Below the pieces are notes generated by a model. The model had not been told where the DNA came from. It did no database searches and worked only from the letters and a program-made list of their open reading frames with translations. Source: Brachybacterium halotolerans (GTDB taxonomy: Bacteria > Actinomycetota > Actinomycetes > Actinomycetales > Dermabacteraceae). From it: a DNA stretch of 64,000 nt. Numbering within the stretch: the first letter of the stretch is position 1; each line of letters begins with the position of its first letter. Shown here in pieces: positions 26,289 to 34,264 of this stretch. Location of the stretch: positions 198,093 through 262,092 of the forward strand of contig NZ_JAEDAJ010000002.1 in NCBI RefSeq assembly GCF_016623465.1, written 5' to 3'. The position numbers and the translations under genes were made by a program.

Positions 26289-27674
26289 ATGACACGCACG
26301 ACTCCCCGTTCCCCCGTCCGCGCGCTCAGCCGTCGGACCCTGCTCGGCGGGACCGCCGCGCTCGGCGCGGCGGCCGCGACCGGCACCCTCGCCGGCTGCT
26401 CGGGCGGCGCCTCCGCGAGCGGCACGACGCGCCTGGACTACTGGCTGTGGGACGCCAACCAGCTGCCCGGCTACTCCCGCGCGATCGACCTCTTCATGGA
26501 GCGCAATCCCGACCTCGACGTGCGCATCACCCAGATGGGCTGGGACGACTACTGGACCAAGCTCACCGCGAGCTTCGTCGCCGGTGCCGGGCCCGACGTC
26601 TTCACCGACCATCTGGGCCGGTATCCGGAGTTCCTCTCGCTCGACGTGATCGTGCCGCTGGACGACTTCGCCCCGATCGCCGAGATCCCCGACGACCAGT
26701 ACCAGCCGGGCCTGCAGGAGCTGTGGACCGGGCAGGACGGCAAGCGCTACGGACTGCCCAAGGACTACGACACGATCGCGCTGATGTACGACGCGAAGAC
26801 GCTGAAGGAGGCGGGACTCTCCGCCGACGACCTCGAGGGCCTGGACTGGAACCCGCAGGACGGCGGGAGCTTCGAGAAGATGCTCATGCGCCTCGCGAAG
26901 GACACCACCGGGAAGCGCGGCGACGAGGAGGGCTTCGACCCCAAGAGCGTCGCCCGGTACGCCCTCGCGGCCGACCCCTCCACCGACTACACGGGCCAGA
27001 CCACCTGGTCGCCCTTCGCCTTCTCCACGGGCTGGACCTTCACCGACGAGAAGACCTGGGGCACCCGCTTCAACTACGACGACCCCGACTTCCAGGCGAC
27101 CATGGACTGGTACTTCGGGCTCGTCGACAAGGGCCTGCTGGCGCCCTTCGGCCTGTTCGGCGACTCCAGCCCCGCCGAGACCCAGATCCAGGGCGGCAAG
27201 GCGGCCGTCGCCCTCGCCGGCTCCTGGATGATCGGCACCTACGCGGGACTCGAGGGCGTGGACCTGGGCATCGCTCCCCTGCCGTCCGGGCCTATCGGGC
27301 ATCCGATGTCGATGTTCAACGGCCTGGGCGACTCGATCTCCTCGCAGTCGGAGCACAAGGAGGAGGCCGCGCGGCTGGTCGCGTTCCTGGGATCGGACGA
27401 CGCCCAGGAGATCATCGGCTCGCGGGCCATCGTCTTCCCCGCCTCCGACGCCGGCACCGCCGCCGCCGTGAAGGCCTACGAGGACAAGGGCCTGGACGTC
27501 TCCCCCTACACCGACCGCGTGAAGAAGGGCGAGACCGGGCTCTATCCCCTGGTCGAGCACGCCGCCCGGATCATGTCGATCATGCAGCCGGCCTTCGACG
27601 ACCTCTGGATGCGCAAGACCGAGGCCGACTCCTTCACCGCCTACAACGACAAGGCCAACGCCCTGTTCGAGTGA
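26289..27674 (+). CDS. Extracellular sugar-binding lipoprotein (Tat-type signal)
   Basis: 461 aa. Signal region SRRTLLGGTAALGAAAATGTLAGC has a twin arginine and a lipobox ending at Cys37, so the protein is probably exported folded by Tat and lipid-anchored. Then an SBP_bac_1 fold: LDYWLWDANQLPGYSRAIDLF, PDVFTDHLGRYPEFL, YGLPKDYDTIALMYD, GKAAVALAGSWMIG. Family members bind maltose, trehalose, glycerol-phosphate or other oligosaccharides; the ligand cannot be read. Begins 11 bp after the permease stop. Followed by the 58-bp palindrome. Confidence 0.92.
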   Translation: MTRTTPRSPVRALSRRTLLGGTAALGAAAATGTLAGCSGGASASGTTRLDYWLWDANQLPGYSRAIDLFMERNPDLDVRITQMGWDDYWTKLTASFVAGAGPDVFTDHLGRYPEFLSLDVIVPLDDFAPIAEIPDDQYQPGLQELWTGQDGKRYGLPKDYDTIALMYDAKTLKEAGLSADDLEGLDWNPQDGGSFEKMLMRLAKDTTGKRGDEEGFDPKSVARYALAADPSTDYTGQTTWSPFAFSTGWTFTDEKTWGTRFNYDDPDFQATMDWYFGLVDKGLLAPFGLFGDSSPAETQIQGGKAAVALAGSWMIGTYAGLEGVDLGIAPLPSGPIGHPMSMFNGLGDSISSQSEHKEEAARLVAFLGSDDAQEIIGSRAIVFPASDAGTAAAVKAYEDKGLDVSPYTDRVKKGETGLYPLVEHAARIMSIMQPAFDDLWMRKTEADSFTAYNDKANALFE

Positions 27675-27746
27675 GGGGTGGGGCGAAGCGGGGCTGGGCG
27701 CGGGGCGCCCGGGCGCGGTCTCGGTCGCTTCCGCGGCGCCGCCGCG

Positions 27747-27804
27747 GTGAGAAGTACGAAATCGTTGCCATGAGCGCTCATGGCAACGATTTCGTACTTC
27801 TCAC
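27747..27804. repeat. Perfect 58-bp palindrome, member of the hairpin element family
   Basis: Every base from 27747 to 27775 pairs with 27776 to 27804 (29-bp perfect stem): GTGAGAAGTACGAAATCG... centred on TGAGCGCTCA. It is far less GC-rich than its surroundings and lies between convergent genes (27674 and 27904). Blocks GTG, GTA, TCGTT, TGAGCGCYCA, AACGA, TAC, CAC occur in the same order and near-identical spacing as in the repeats at 7528-7810. It could act as a terminator for both genes, but has no U-run. The flanks 27675-27746 and 27805-27903 hold only GC-rich repeats. Confidence 0.95.
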
Positions 27805-27903
27805 GCTCCGGAGCCCGCTCCGGAGCCCGAGCCCGCGCCCGATGCCGCGCCCCGTCGCGCCGTCCATCGCGCTGGGTCCGACGGAGGTGCGCCGCGCGGG
27901 CCG

Positions 27904-29175
27904 TCAGGCGTCGTCGCGGCCGCCGATGAAGCGGCGCAGGGCGATCACGGCGGCGCCGCGGGTCCAGTCGTCGAAGTCGGCGGGAAGGAAGCGCACGAGC
28001 ACGTCGCGCTGGACGCGGGCCAGGTGGGCGCGCAGGGCGACGTCGAACTCGTCGCCCACGCGCAGGAGGTCCACGGCCTCGCCGCCCAGGATCAGGGCGT
28101 CCGGGTCGAGCACGCCGACGAGCCCCGCGCCTGCGACCGCGACCGCGTGGGCGACGTCGGCCGCGACCTCGAGGGCGGCCGGATCGCCGGCGCGGGCCGC
28201 GTGCACGAGGGCCTCGAGACCGTGCGCCTCCGATGCTCCTGCGGCCCCGCCGGCACCGCCGACGCCGACGCCGGCGCCGACCCCACCGTCCGCCTCCGAC
28301 ACCCCGGGGACGCCGCGCTCCCGCGCCGCGTCGAGGATGTGCGCGGTGCTCGCGACCTGGCGCAGCAGCACGCCGCGGCCGTCGCGGGTGATAGTGGGCA
28401 GGGTGCCGGTGAGCCCGGCGAGGTGGGTGCGACCGCGGTGCACCTCGGCGTCCTCGACGCTGCCCACGCCCACGCCCGCGCCGATGGTGATGACGGCGAA
28501 GGAGCAGTGGCGTCGACCGATGCCGAACCAGGCGTGCCCCTCGAGCAGGGCATGGAAGTCGTTGCTGACCGTCACCGGCAGGCCCAGGCGCCCTTCGAGC
28601 TCGGCGCGCAGGTGGACCGGCTCGCTCCAGCCGAGCATGGCGGACGAGGCGACGGCGCCGTCGTCGTCGACCTGCGCGCCGATGCCCACGCCGATCCCCG
28701 CCACGCGCGGGTGGGCGGCGAGCAGAGGCTCGCACAGCTCGAGAGCGGTCGCGATGATCGTGGCCGGCTCGACGTCCTCGAGATCCCGGCTGACCTCCTC
28801 GAGCGCCGTGCCGCGCACGGTGACGACGGCGGCGTAGATGCTCTGGGCGGTGATCTTCACGCCGATGAAGACCGCGTGGTCCTCGTCGACGTCGAGGGGC
28901 TGCTGCGGCCGTCCCTTGGTCTGCATCTGCGGCGGCAGCTCGCGCAGCAGGCCGCTCTCCAGCAGCTCGCGGGTGACGCGGGTGAGGGTCGGCCCCGAGA
29001 GCCCGAGCAGCCGCGCGAGGTCGGTGCGGGCGTGCGGGCCGTAGCGGACGAGGTGCTCGTAGACCTCGCCGGCGGTCGCGGAGCAGGGGGCGCTCGGCGG
29101 CACGCGATCCGCGGACGTGCGTGCCGCGCCCGGTGCGTCCGCCGCGCCGGACGTCGACTCTCCCCCGCTGTCCAT
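27904..29175 (-). CDS. ROK family transcriptional regulator
   Basis: 423 aa. Winged HTH at ~33-90 (EVYEHLVRYGPHARTDLARLLGLSGPTLTRVTRELLESGLL), then a ROK kinase-like domain: VFIGVKITAQSIYAAVV, GIGVGIGAQVD, VSNDFHALLEGHAWFG, ITIGAGVGVG, and ALILGGEAVDLL. The CxCGxxGC zinc motif of most ROK proteins is missing. A Gly-rich insertion (residues ~295-325) interrupts the domain. Position beside the sugar ABC operon suggests it senses the imported sugar and controls the promoter at 24129. TACCCT lies 6 nt before the ATG at 29175, a leaderless start; GTG 29181 is an alternative. Confidence 0.9.
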   Translation of the reverse strand: MDSGGESTSGAADAPGAARTSADRVPPSAPCSATAGEVYEHLVRYGPHARTDLARLLGLSGPTLTRVTRELLESGLLRELPPQMQTKGRPQQPLDVDEDHAVFIGVKITAQSIYAAVVTVRGTALEEVSRDLEDVEPATIIATALELCEPLLAAHPRVAGIGVGIGAQVDDDGAVASSAMLGWSEPVHLRAELEGRLGLPVTVSNDFHALLEGHAWFGIGRRHCSFAVITIGAGVGVGSVEDAEVHRGRTHLAGLTGTLPTITRDGRGVLLRQVASTAHILDAARERGVPGVSEADGGVGAGVGVGGAGGAAGASEAHGLEALVHAARAGDPAALEVAADVAHAVAVAGAGLVGVLDPDALILGGEAVDLLRVGDEFDVALRAHLARVQRDVLVRFLPADFDDWTRGAAVIALRRFIGGRDDA

Positions 29176-29219
29176 GTCCACAGGGTACGGAACGCGCTGT
29201 GCTCCTCCGACCGTCTCCG

Positions 29220-30125
29220 TCAGGTCGCCGCGATCCTGCGGTCCGCCCACTCCGTGACCCGCCGGGCCAGCGCGAGGTCGTTCGCCGCGTCCGATCGGCG
29301 CAGCAGCGTCGGCCGCCCGCGGTTGCCCATCGGCCCGTCGGGGCCGACGTAGGAGCCGGGCGGGAGGAGCTGGGTGGCGGCGAACAGCACGGACTCGGCG
29401 CCGCGGGCGGCGGGCATCGCGATCGGCCGGGTGACCTCGGTGACCAGGGCGTCCAGCGCGGCGGAGCCGGTCGCGTTCTGGATGTTCGTGAGCACCCACC
29501 CGGGATGCGCGATCTGCAGGTCCGTCCCGGTCCCGTGCAGGGATGCGGCGAGGTCGAGCGCCCACAGCATCGCCGTCAGCTTCGAGCGCCCGTAGGAGGC
29601 GGAGATGCTCCAGCGGCCGCGTGCGAAGTCCATGTCCGTCAGGTCGATCCGGCCGGCCTTGTGGGCGTGGGAGCCGACGAGCACGATCCGTTCGCGCACG
29701 AGCGGCTGCAGCATCGTGGTGAGGAGCCGGGGCGCGAGGGCGTTCACGGCGAGCGCGCGCTCGATCCCGTCGGCCGTCTCCTCGCGCCGACGGGTCACCG
29801 TGCCGGCACCGTGCACGAGCACGTCGATGCCCCGGTCGCCGACGGCATCGGCGATCGCCGCGGCGCCCTCGCGCACCGACGCCATGGATGCGAGGTCGAG
29901 CGGGACGAGGCGGACGGCGTCCTCGCGTCCCGTCTCCCGCGCGATGCGCCCGCGCACCACCTCGCCCTTGGCCGGCGTCCGCACCGGCAGCACGAGGTCA
30001 GCACCCCATCGGGCGAGCTGCAGCGCCGCCTCCCGGCACAGCCCGTCGCTGCCGCCCGTGAGCACGATCAGCCGGCCGCTGAGGTCGGGCGTGCGCAGGT
30101 GCTCCCATCCCATGACTGTCCGCAT
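29220..30125 (-). CDS. Short-chain dehydrogenase/reductase (retinol-dehydrogenase-like)
   Basis: 301 aa. Cofactor motif LIVLTGGSDGLCREAALQLARWGADLVLPVR: the third glycine of TGxxxGxG is Cys. Further: LDLASMASVREGA, LVHGAGT (HGAG replacing NNAG), and SYGRSKLTAML with the YxxxK pair. Resembles the long RDH/WWOX-type SDRs that oxidise or reduce lipophilic alcohols; substrate unknown. Start at ATG 30125, 6 nt after TATCGT; ATG 30113 is possible. Divergent from the M3 peptidase. Confidence 0.85.
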   Translation of the reverse strand: MRTVMGWEHLRTPDLSGRLIVLTGGSDGLCREAALQLARWGADLVLPVRTPAKGEVVRGRIARETGREDAVRLVPLDLASMASVREGAAAIADAVGDRGIDVLVHGAGTVTRRREETADGIERALAVNALAPRLLTTMLQPLVRERIVLVGSHAHKAGRIDLTDMDFARGRWSISASYGRSKLTAMLWALDLAASLHGTGTDLQIAHPGWVLTNIQNATGSAALDALVTEVTRPIAMPAARGAESVLFAATQLLPPGSYVGPDGPMGNRGRPTLLRRSDAANDLALARRVTEWADRRIAAT

Positions 30126-30165
30126 CCGCCCACGATAGGCGCACAGCGCACATAGGCTGGTCACC
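30126..30165. promoter_or_regulatory. Divergent leaderless promoter pair
   Basis: Only 40 bp separate two divergent start codons. TAGGCT (30153-30158) is 7 nt before the ATG at 30166, and on the other strand TATCGT (30137-30132) is 6 nt before the ATG at 30125. Neither gene has a ribosome site, so both mRNAs should lack leaders; the -35 regions must overlap the opposite gene's promoter. Confidence 0.65.
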
Positions 30166-32250
30166 ATGCCCTCCACACCCGACGTCGACGTCACCGCCGC
30201 CACCGAGACCGCCGCCCCCGACCTCACCGGCAACCCGTTCGCCGAGCCCTCGACGCTGCCCTACGGCCTGCCGGACTTCGCGGCGATCCGTCCCGCCCAC
30301 TTCCTGCCGGCGCTGCGCGCGGGCATCGCCGAGCAGAAGGCGATGATCGCGCAGGTCGCCGCTGACGAGGAGCCGCCGGCGTTCGACACCGTGATCCGTC
30401 CCCTGGAGGAGGGCTCGCCCCTGCTGCAGCGCGCGCTGCCGGTCCTGTTCCACCTGCTGGGGACCGACGGCACCGAGGAGCTGCAGGCCATCGAGGCGGA
30501 GATCGTGCCCGAGCTGACCGCCCTCGAGGACTCGGTGTGGCTGGACGGGCGGATCTTCGCGCGGGTCGAAGCCCTCGAGCGCGACGCCGACGCCCTCGAC
30601 CTGAACGCCGAGGAGCGGCACGTCCTCGAGCGCACGCACCTGCGCTTCGAGCTGCGCGGCGCCCAGCTGGATCCGGCGCAGAAGGCCCGGCTGGGCGAGG
30701 TCAACCAGGAGCTCTCGTCCCTCCAGACCCGCTTCACGCAGCAGACGAAGGCCGATCTCCACGACGCGGCCGTGCTCGTGACCGACGAGGCGGACCTGGC
30801 GGGCCTCGACGACTCCCAGAAGGAGGCCGCGCGCCTCGCGGCCGAGGACGCCGGGAAGGACGGCTGGCTGCTCACGCTGATCCTGCCCACGATGCAGCCG
30901 CTGCTGGCCTCCCTCACCGACCGCGCGGTGCGCGAGCGTCTGTACACCGCGTCGATCGAGCGCGGCACCGAGACCTGGGGCCTCGCCAAGAAGATCGCCC
31001 GCCTGCGTGCGGAGAAGGCCCATCTGCTGGGCTTCGCGGACTTCGCCGAGCTCGCGGTCGCCGACCGCACCGCGAAGACCCCGTCGGCCGTCGAGGAGTT
31101 CCTCGCGCAGATCGCCGGGCCCGCGGTGCGCAACGCCGACCGCGAGGCGGAGCGCCTGGCCGCGCGGGCCGCGCGCGACGGCATCGACGAGCTCGCCCCG
31201 TGGGACTGGTCCTTCTACTCGGAGCTGATCCGCGCGGAGGAGTTCGCGGTGGACCAGGCCGAGCTGCAGCCCTATTTCGTGCTGGACCGGGTCCTCGAGG
31301 ACGGCGTGTTCCGCGCCGCCCACGATGTCTACGGGCTGTCCTTCGCGCGCCGCGAGGACCTCACTCCCCCGCACCCGCTCGCCCGGATCTGGGAGGTGAC
31401 GCGGGAGGACGGCTCCGCCGTCGGCCTGTTCATCGGCGACTACTTCACCCGGCCCACCAAGCGCGGTGGCGCCTGGATGAACACGCTCGTGGACCAGTCG
31501 CGCCACGACGGCACGCTGCCGATCGTCATGAACACGATGAACGTGTCCCGCCCCGGCGAGGACCGCCCGGCGTTCGTGACCCTCGACGAGGTCGGCACGA
31601 TGTTCCACGAGTTCGGTCACGCCCTGCACGCGCTGCTCTCGGACGTGGAGAACTCGTTCGTGGCCGGCACGGCCGTCGCCCGCGATGTCGTCGAGTTCCC
31701 CAGCCAGGTCAACGAGATGTGGGCGCTGCGGGAGGGCATCGTCGAGCACTACGCCCGGCACGTGGAGACCGGCGAGGTCGTCCCGGCCGAGCTGCTCGAG
31801 AAGGTCCGCGCGGCCGAGCAGTGGAACGCAGGCTTCCGCACCCTCGAGCACGTGGCCGCGGTGACTCTGGACTGGCGCTGGCACCGCCTGAGCGAGGACA
31901 CGCGCATCGGCGACCCGCACGCCTTCGAGGCCGCGCAGCTGGAGGACGCGGGACTCGCGCATCCGCTGATCGCCCCGCGCTACCGCACCGGCTACTTCCA
32001 GCACACCTTCTCCGGCGGGTACGCCTCCGGCTACTACTCCTACCTGTGGGCCGAGGCGTACGACGCCGACGCCGTCGCGTGGTACGAGGAGCAGCTGGCC
32101 GAGGGGATCTCCCCGCGCGAGGCGGGCCGACGGTTCGCCGCCGGCATCCTCTCGATCGGCGGCTCGCGCGATCTGCCGGAGGCCTACCGGGCCTTCCGCG
32201 GCCGCGACCGCGACGCGCGCTTCCTGCTCGAGCGCCACGGGCTTGTCTGA
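30166..32250 (+). CDS. M3 family zinc metallopeptidase (oligopeptidase A / dipeptidyl carboxypeptidase type)
   Basis: 694 aa, cytosolic. Zinc motif HEFGH at residues 481-485 in TMFHEFGHALHALL, with the downstream FPSQVNEMWA ligand region (third ligand Glu) and YRTGYFQHTFSGGYASGYYSYLWAEAYDADA near the C terminus, all hallmarks of the M3A group. N-terminal LPYGLPDFAAIRPAHFLPAL is also typical. It degrades short peptides released by other proteases or imported. Leaderless ATG. A hairpin follows the stop. Confidence 0.95.
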   Translation: MPSTPDVDVTAATETAAPDLTGNPFAEPSTLPYGLPDFAAIRPAHFLPALRAGIAEQKAMIAQVAADEEPPAFDTVIRPLEEGSPLLQRALPVLFHLLGTDGTEELQAIEAEIVPELTALEDSVWLDGRIFARVEALERDADALDLNAEERHVLERTHLRFELRGAQLDPAQKARLGEVNQELSSLQTRFTQQTKADLHDAAVLVTDEADLAGLDDSQKEAARLAAEDAGKDGWLLTLILPTMQPLLASLTDRAVRERLYTASIERGTETWGLAKKIARLRAEKAHLLGFADFAELAVADRTAKTPSAVEEFLAQIAGPAVRNADREAERLAARAARDGIDELAPWDWSFYSELIRAEEFAVDQAELQPYFVLDRVLEDGVFRAAHDVYGLSFARREDLTPPHPLARIWEVTREDGSAVGLFIGDYFTRPTKRGGAWMNTLVDQSRHDGTLPIVMNTMNVSRPGEDRPAFVTLDEVGTMFHEFGHALHALLSDVENSFVAGTAVARDVVEFPSQVNEMWALREGIVEHYARHVETGEVVPAELLEKVRAAEQWNAGFRTLEHVAAVTLDWRWHRLSEDTRIGDPHAFEAAQLEDAGLAHPLIAPRYRTGYFQHTFSGGYASGYYSYLWAEAYDADAVAWYEEQLAEGISPREAGRRFAAGILSIGGSRDLPEAYRAFRGRDRDARFLLERHGLV

Positions 32251-32267
32251 GCCGTCGGCCCCGTCGT

Positions 32268-32297
32268 CCCGTCGGCTCGATCCTCCCGACCGACGGG
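32268..32297 (+). terminator. Hairpin after the M3 peptidase gene
   Basis: CCCGTCGG (32268-32275) pairs with CCGACGGG (32290-32297) across a 14-nt loop; the stem is made from the GTCGGCC-type word common in this window. Possible intrinsic terminator without a T-run. Confidence 0.45.
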
Positions 32298-32354
32298 GAG
32301 CCGTTTCCCGGCGCCGACCCAGCGAACATCGAGACCGCTCCAGGGTTCTCTGCC

Positions 32355-33071
32355 ATGCTCGACTCCATGACCCAGGACCAGCAGGCCGCCTCGGCCACGG
32401 AGACCCCGACCGCGCCGACGATCTTCACCGCCTACGAGATCGACGACATGCTCACTCTGAGCGACACGAGGTCGGCGGAGATCACGCGCGACCAGCTCGG
32501 CATCCCGGGCGTGCCGGGCTCCGGGCCGGGGACCGAGCACGTGACCGCGGCGGTCAATGCGGGCCTGCGGGCCCGCGGCATGCTGGTTCGCCGCGGCGGC
32601 GAGTGGGTGCTGGGGCCGCAGGGCGAGCTCGTGGCGACCACCCTCACCACGGCCGACCGCTGGCTCGGGATCGCCCTCGCGCAGGACGCGGGCATGCGCG
32701 CGGCCTTCGTCGTGAAGGCCGGCGGCAGCGTCCTCATGCTCACGCAGGACGACCTGGACTCCTTCCAGGTCACGTCGCTGAGCGGGGCCGACGGGCGCTC
32801 GGCGGGCGACGTGCCGAAGGCCGTGGCCCGGGTCGCCACGACCTTCCTGCGCCGCGGCGCCGGGCACACCGTCAGCCTGCGCCGCACCGACATCTCCGAC
32901 CCGGACTCGACGACGCCGCTCATGGTGCATGTCGAGGACGACGGCTCCTGGCAGTCGGGCCACCTGCCCTTCACCGAGGACGGCGTGCTCTCCGCCTCGC
33001 CGATCGCGCTCACCGAGGTCGAGCCCGCGATCGCCGATCTCTGGGAGCGCGGGGAGAGCCGCGGGCGATGA
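32355..33071 (+). CDS. Conserved hypothetical protein
   Basis: 238 aa (234 if the ATG at 32367 is used). No signal, membrane span or recognised catalytic motif. Visible features: an N-terminal Thr/Ala-rich stretch, IFTAYEIDDMLTLSDTRSAEITRDQLGI, a winged-helix-like piece GLRARGMLVRRGGEWVLGPQGELVATTL, and a beta-rich C-terminal half (VLMLTQDDLDSFQV, VSLRRTDISD, LMVHVEDDGSWQSGHLPF). Recalls EspG-like secretion chaperones only vaguely, and I do not assign it. No ribosome site precedes either start. Confidence 0.7.
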   Translation: MLDSMTQDQQAASATETPTAPTIFTAYEIDDMLTLSDTRSAEITRDQLGIPGVPGSGPGTEHVTAAVNAGLRARGMLVRRGGEWVLGPQGELVATTLTTADRWLGIALAQDAGMRAAFVVKAGGSVLMLTQDDLDSFQVTSLSGADGRSAGDVPKAVARVATTFLRRGAGHTVSLRRTDISDPDSTTPLMVHVEDDGSWQSGHLPFTEDGVLSASPIALTEVEPAIADLWERGESRGR

Positions 33072-33108
33072 CCCTCACGCGCGCCTGAGCCTCACGCGCG
33101 TTCGACCC

Positions 33109-33519
33109 TCAGCCGCGCCGGGAGCGCATCGCCCTGCGCTGCTGCACGTGGGGGTCTGCGGCCAGCGCCTGGTACTGCGCGGAGCCGACCGGCACGAGGG
33201 CGACGCGGCCCTCGGCGTCGTGGTGGATGCCCCATCCGTACTTCTTGGGCAGCGGTGAGGCACGCAAGCAGGCCTGCGATCTCGCGAAGAACGCCTCGCG
33301 CGCCGCGCGGCGCTCCTCCGCGTCGAGCGAGCGTCGGGTGGCGTGGACGTCGAACAGGACGTCGTCACTGGTGAACTCGTAGGGGTGCTCGGCGATCAGG
33401 GCGAACTGGAGCGCCGCGATCGTCGGGGAGCCGTTGCCGCGGGGCGGCTGCTCGGCCGTCGTGACCGGGCAGTCCTCCGCCACCTGGATGAAGGTGTCGA
33501 TGTAGTTCGTGGATCCCAT
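33109..33519 (-). CDS. DUF6157 family protein
   Basis: 136 aa, soluble. The signature NYIDTFIQVAEDCP at the start, IAALQFALIAEHPYEFTSDDVLFDVHATRR in the middle and KKYGWGIHHDAEGRVALVPVGSAQYQAL near the end identify the family. Function unknown. Basic C-terminal tail. Downstream of a convergent hypothetical gene. Confidence 0.82.
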   Translation of the reverse strand: MGSTNYIDTFIQVAEDCPVTTAEQPPRGNGSPTIAALQFALIAEHPYEFTSDDVLFDVHATRRSLDAEERRAAREAFFARSQACLRASPLPKKYGWGIHHDAEGRVALVPVGSAQYQALAADPHVQQRRAMRSRRG

Positions 33520-33611
33520 GCGTCGATGATGCGCCTCGGGAGGTCGCGGCCTCTCGGACGAACGCGACAGTCCCTGCGCGCCTGCATCCGCCAGTCCATC
33601 GATACGCGCCC

Positions 33612-34205
33612 TCAGCCGACGCCCGGTGCCGCGGCCTCCCGCGCCCGTCGGCGAGCGCGCACCCGCGACCAGAACCGCAGCGCACGGTAGATGAGATACC
33701 CGCCCGCGAGCAGCGCGATCACGGCGATCACGCCGGCGACGACCGGCAGGGCGATCGAGAGCGCGCCGACCACGAGGGCGGCCACGTCCTCGGTGCCGGA
33801 GACGGCGACGTTCGAGACGGGCTCGGGCGAGGTGTTCACGACCGCGCGGGTCGCGGCCTTCGCGCCGTGGGCGCCGAGGGAGGCGAGCACGCCGATGATC
33901 GCGAGCACGATCGCGTGGGTCGTGTCGGTCTCCCCGCCCAGCAGGTAGCCGATGGCGCCGCCCGCGACGGGCCGCACCACGGTGTGGACGACGTCCCAGA
34001 ACGAGTCGAGGAAGGCGATCTTGTCGGCCGCGAAGTCCACGAGCAGCAGCACGGCGGTGATGACCAGCACGTCGGAGCGCTGCAGGACCTGCGGGATGTC
34101 GTCGACGCCCAGGAACCGTCCGCTCATGCCGAGCAGGAACACCATGAGGTACGGGCGCAGGCCGCTCACCCAGCCCGACCCGAGCGTCATCATCACCGCT
34201 TCCAT
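33612..34205 (-). CDS. DUF4126 family membrane protein
   Basis: 197 aa, four or five membrane spans. Pattern SGLRPYLMVFLLGMSGRFLG, DFAADKIAFLDSFWDVVHTVVRPVAGGAIGYLLG and IIGVLASLGAHGAKAATRAVVNTSPEPVSN identify DUF4126. It ends with a basic cytosolic tail. Role unknown. ATG at 34205 is 7 nt after TACGCT, a leaderless start; an alternative ATG lies 4 codons on. Divergent from the gene at 34265. Confidence 0.85.
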   Translation of the reverse strand: MEAVMMTLGSGWVSGLRPYLMVFLLGMSGRFLGVDDIPQVLQRSDVLVITAVLLLVDFAADKIAFLDSFWDVVHTVVRPVAGGAIGYLLGGETDTTHAIVLAIIGVLASLGAHGAKAATRAVVNTSPEPVSNVAVSGTEDVAALVVGALSIALPVVAGVIAVIALLAGGYLIYRALRFWSRVRARRRAREAAAPGVG

Positions 34206-34264
34206 GGGCGACAGCGTAGGCGACGGCGGCGTCGCGGCCGGCGCCCCGGGCCTACCCTGGATGC
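34206..34264. promoter_or_regulatory. Second divergent leaderless promoter pair
   Basis: TACCCT (34253-34258) is 6 nt before the ATG at 34265; on the opposite strand TACGCT is 7 nt before the ATG at 34205. No ribosome sites are seen for either gene. Confidence 0.6.

Noticed and set aside
23328-27674. A single ~1450-residue protein across the sugar ABC operon
   Set aside because: The frame is open because of GC-rich third positions; its N-terminal two thirds are Arg/Pro/Ala-rich shadow of the two permeases. Only the part from 26289 is the real binding protein.
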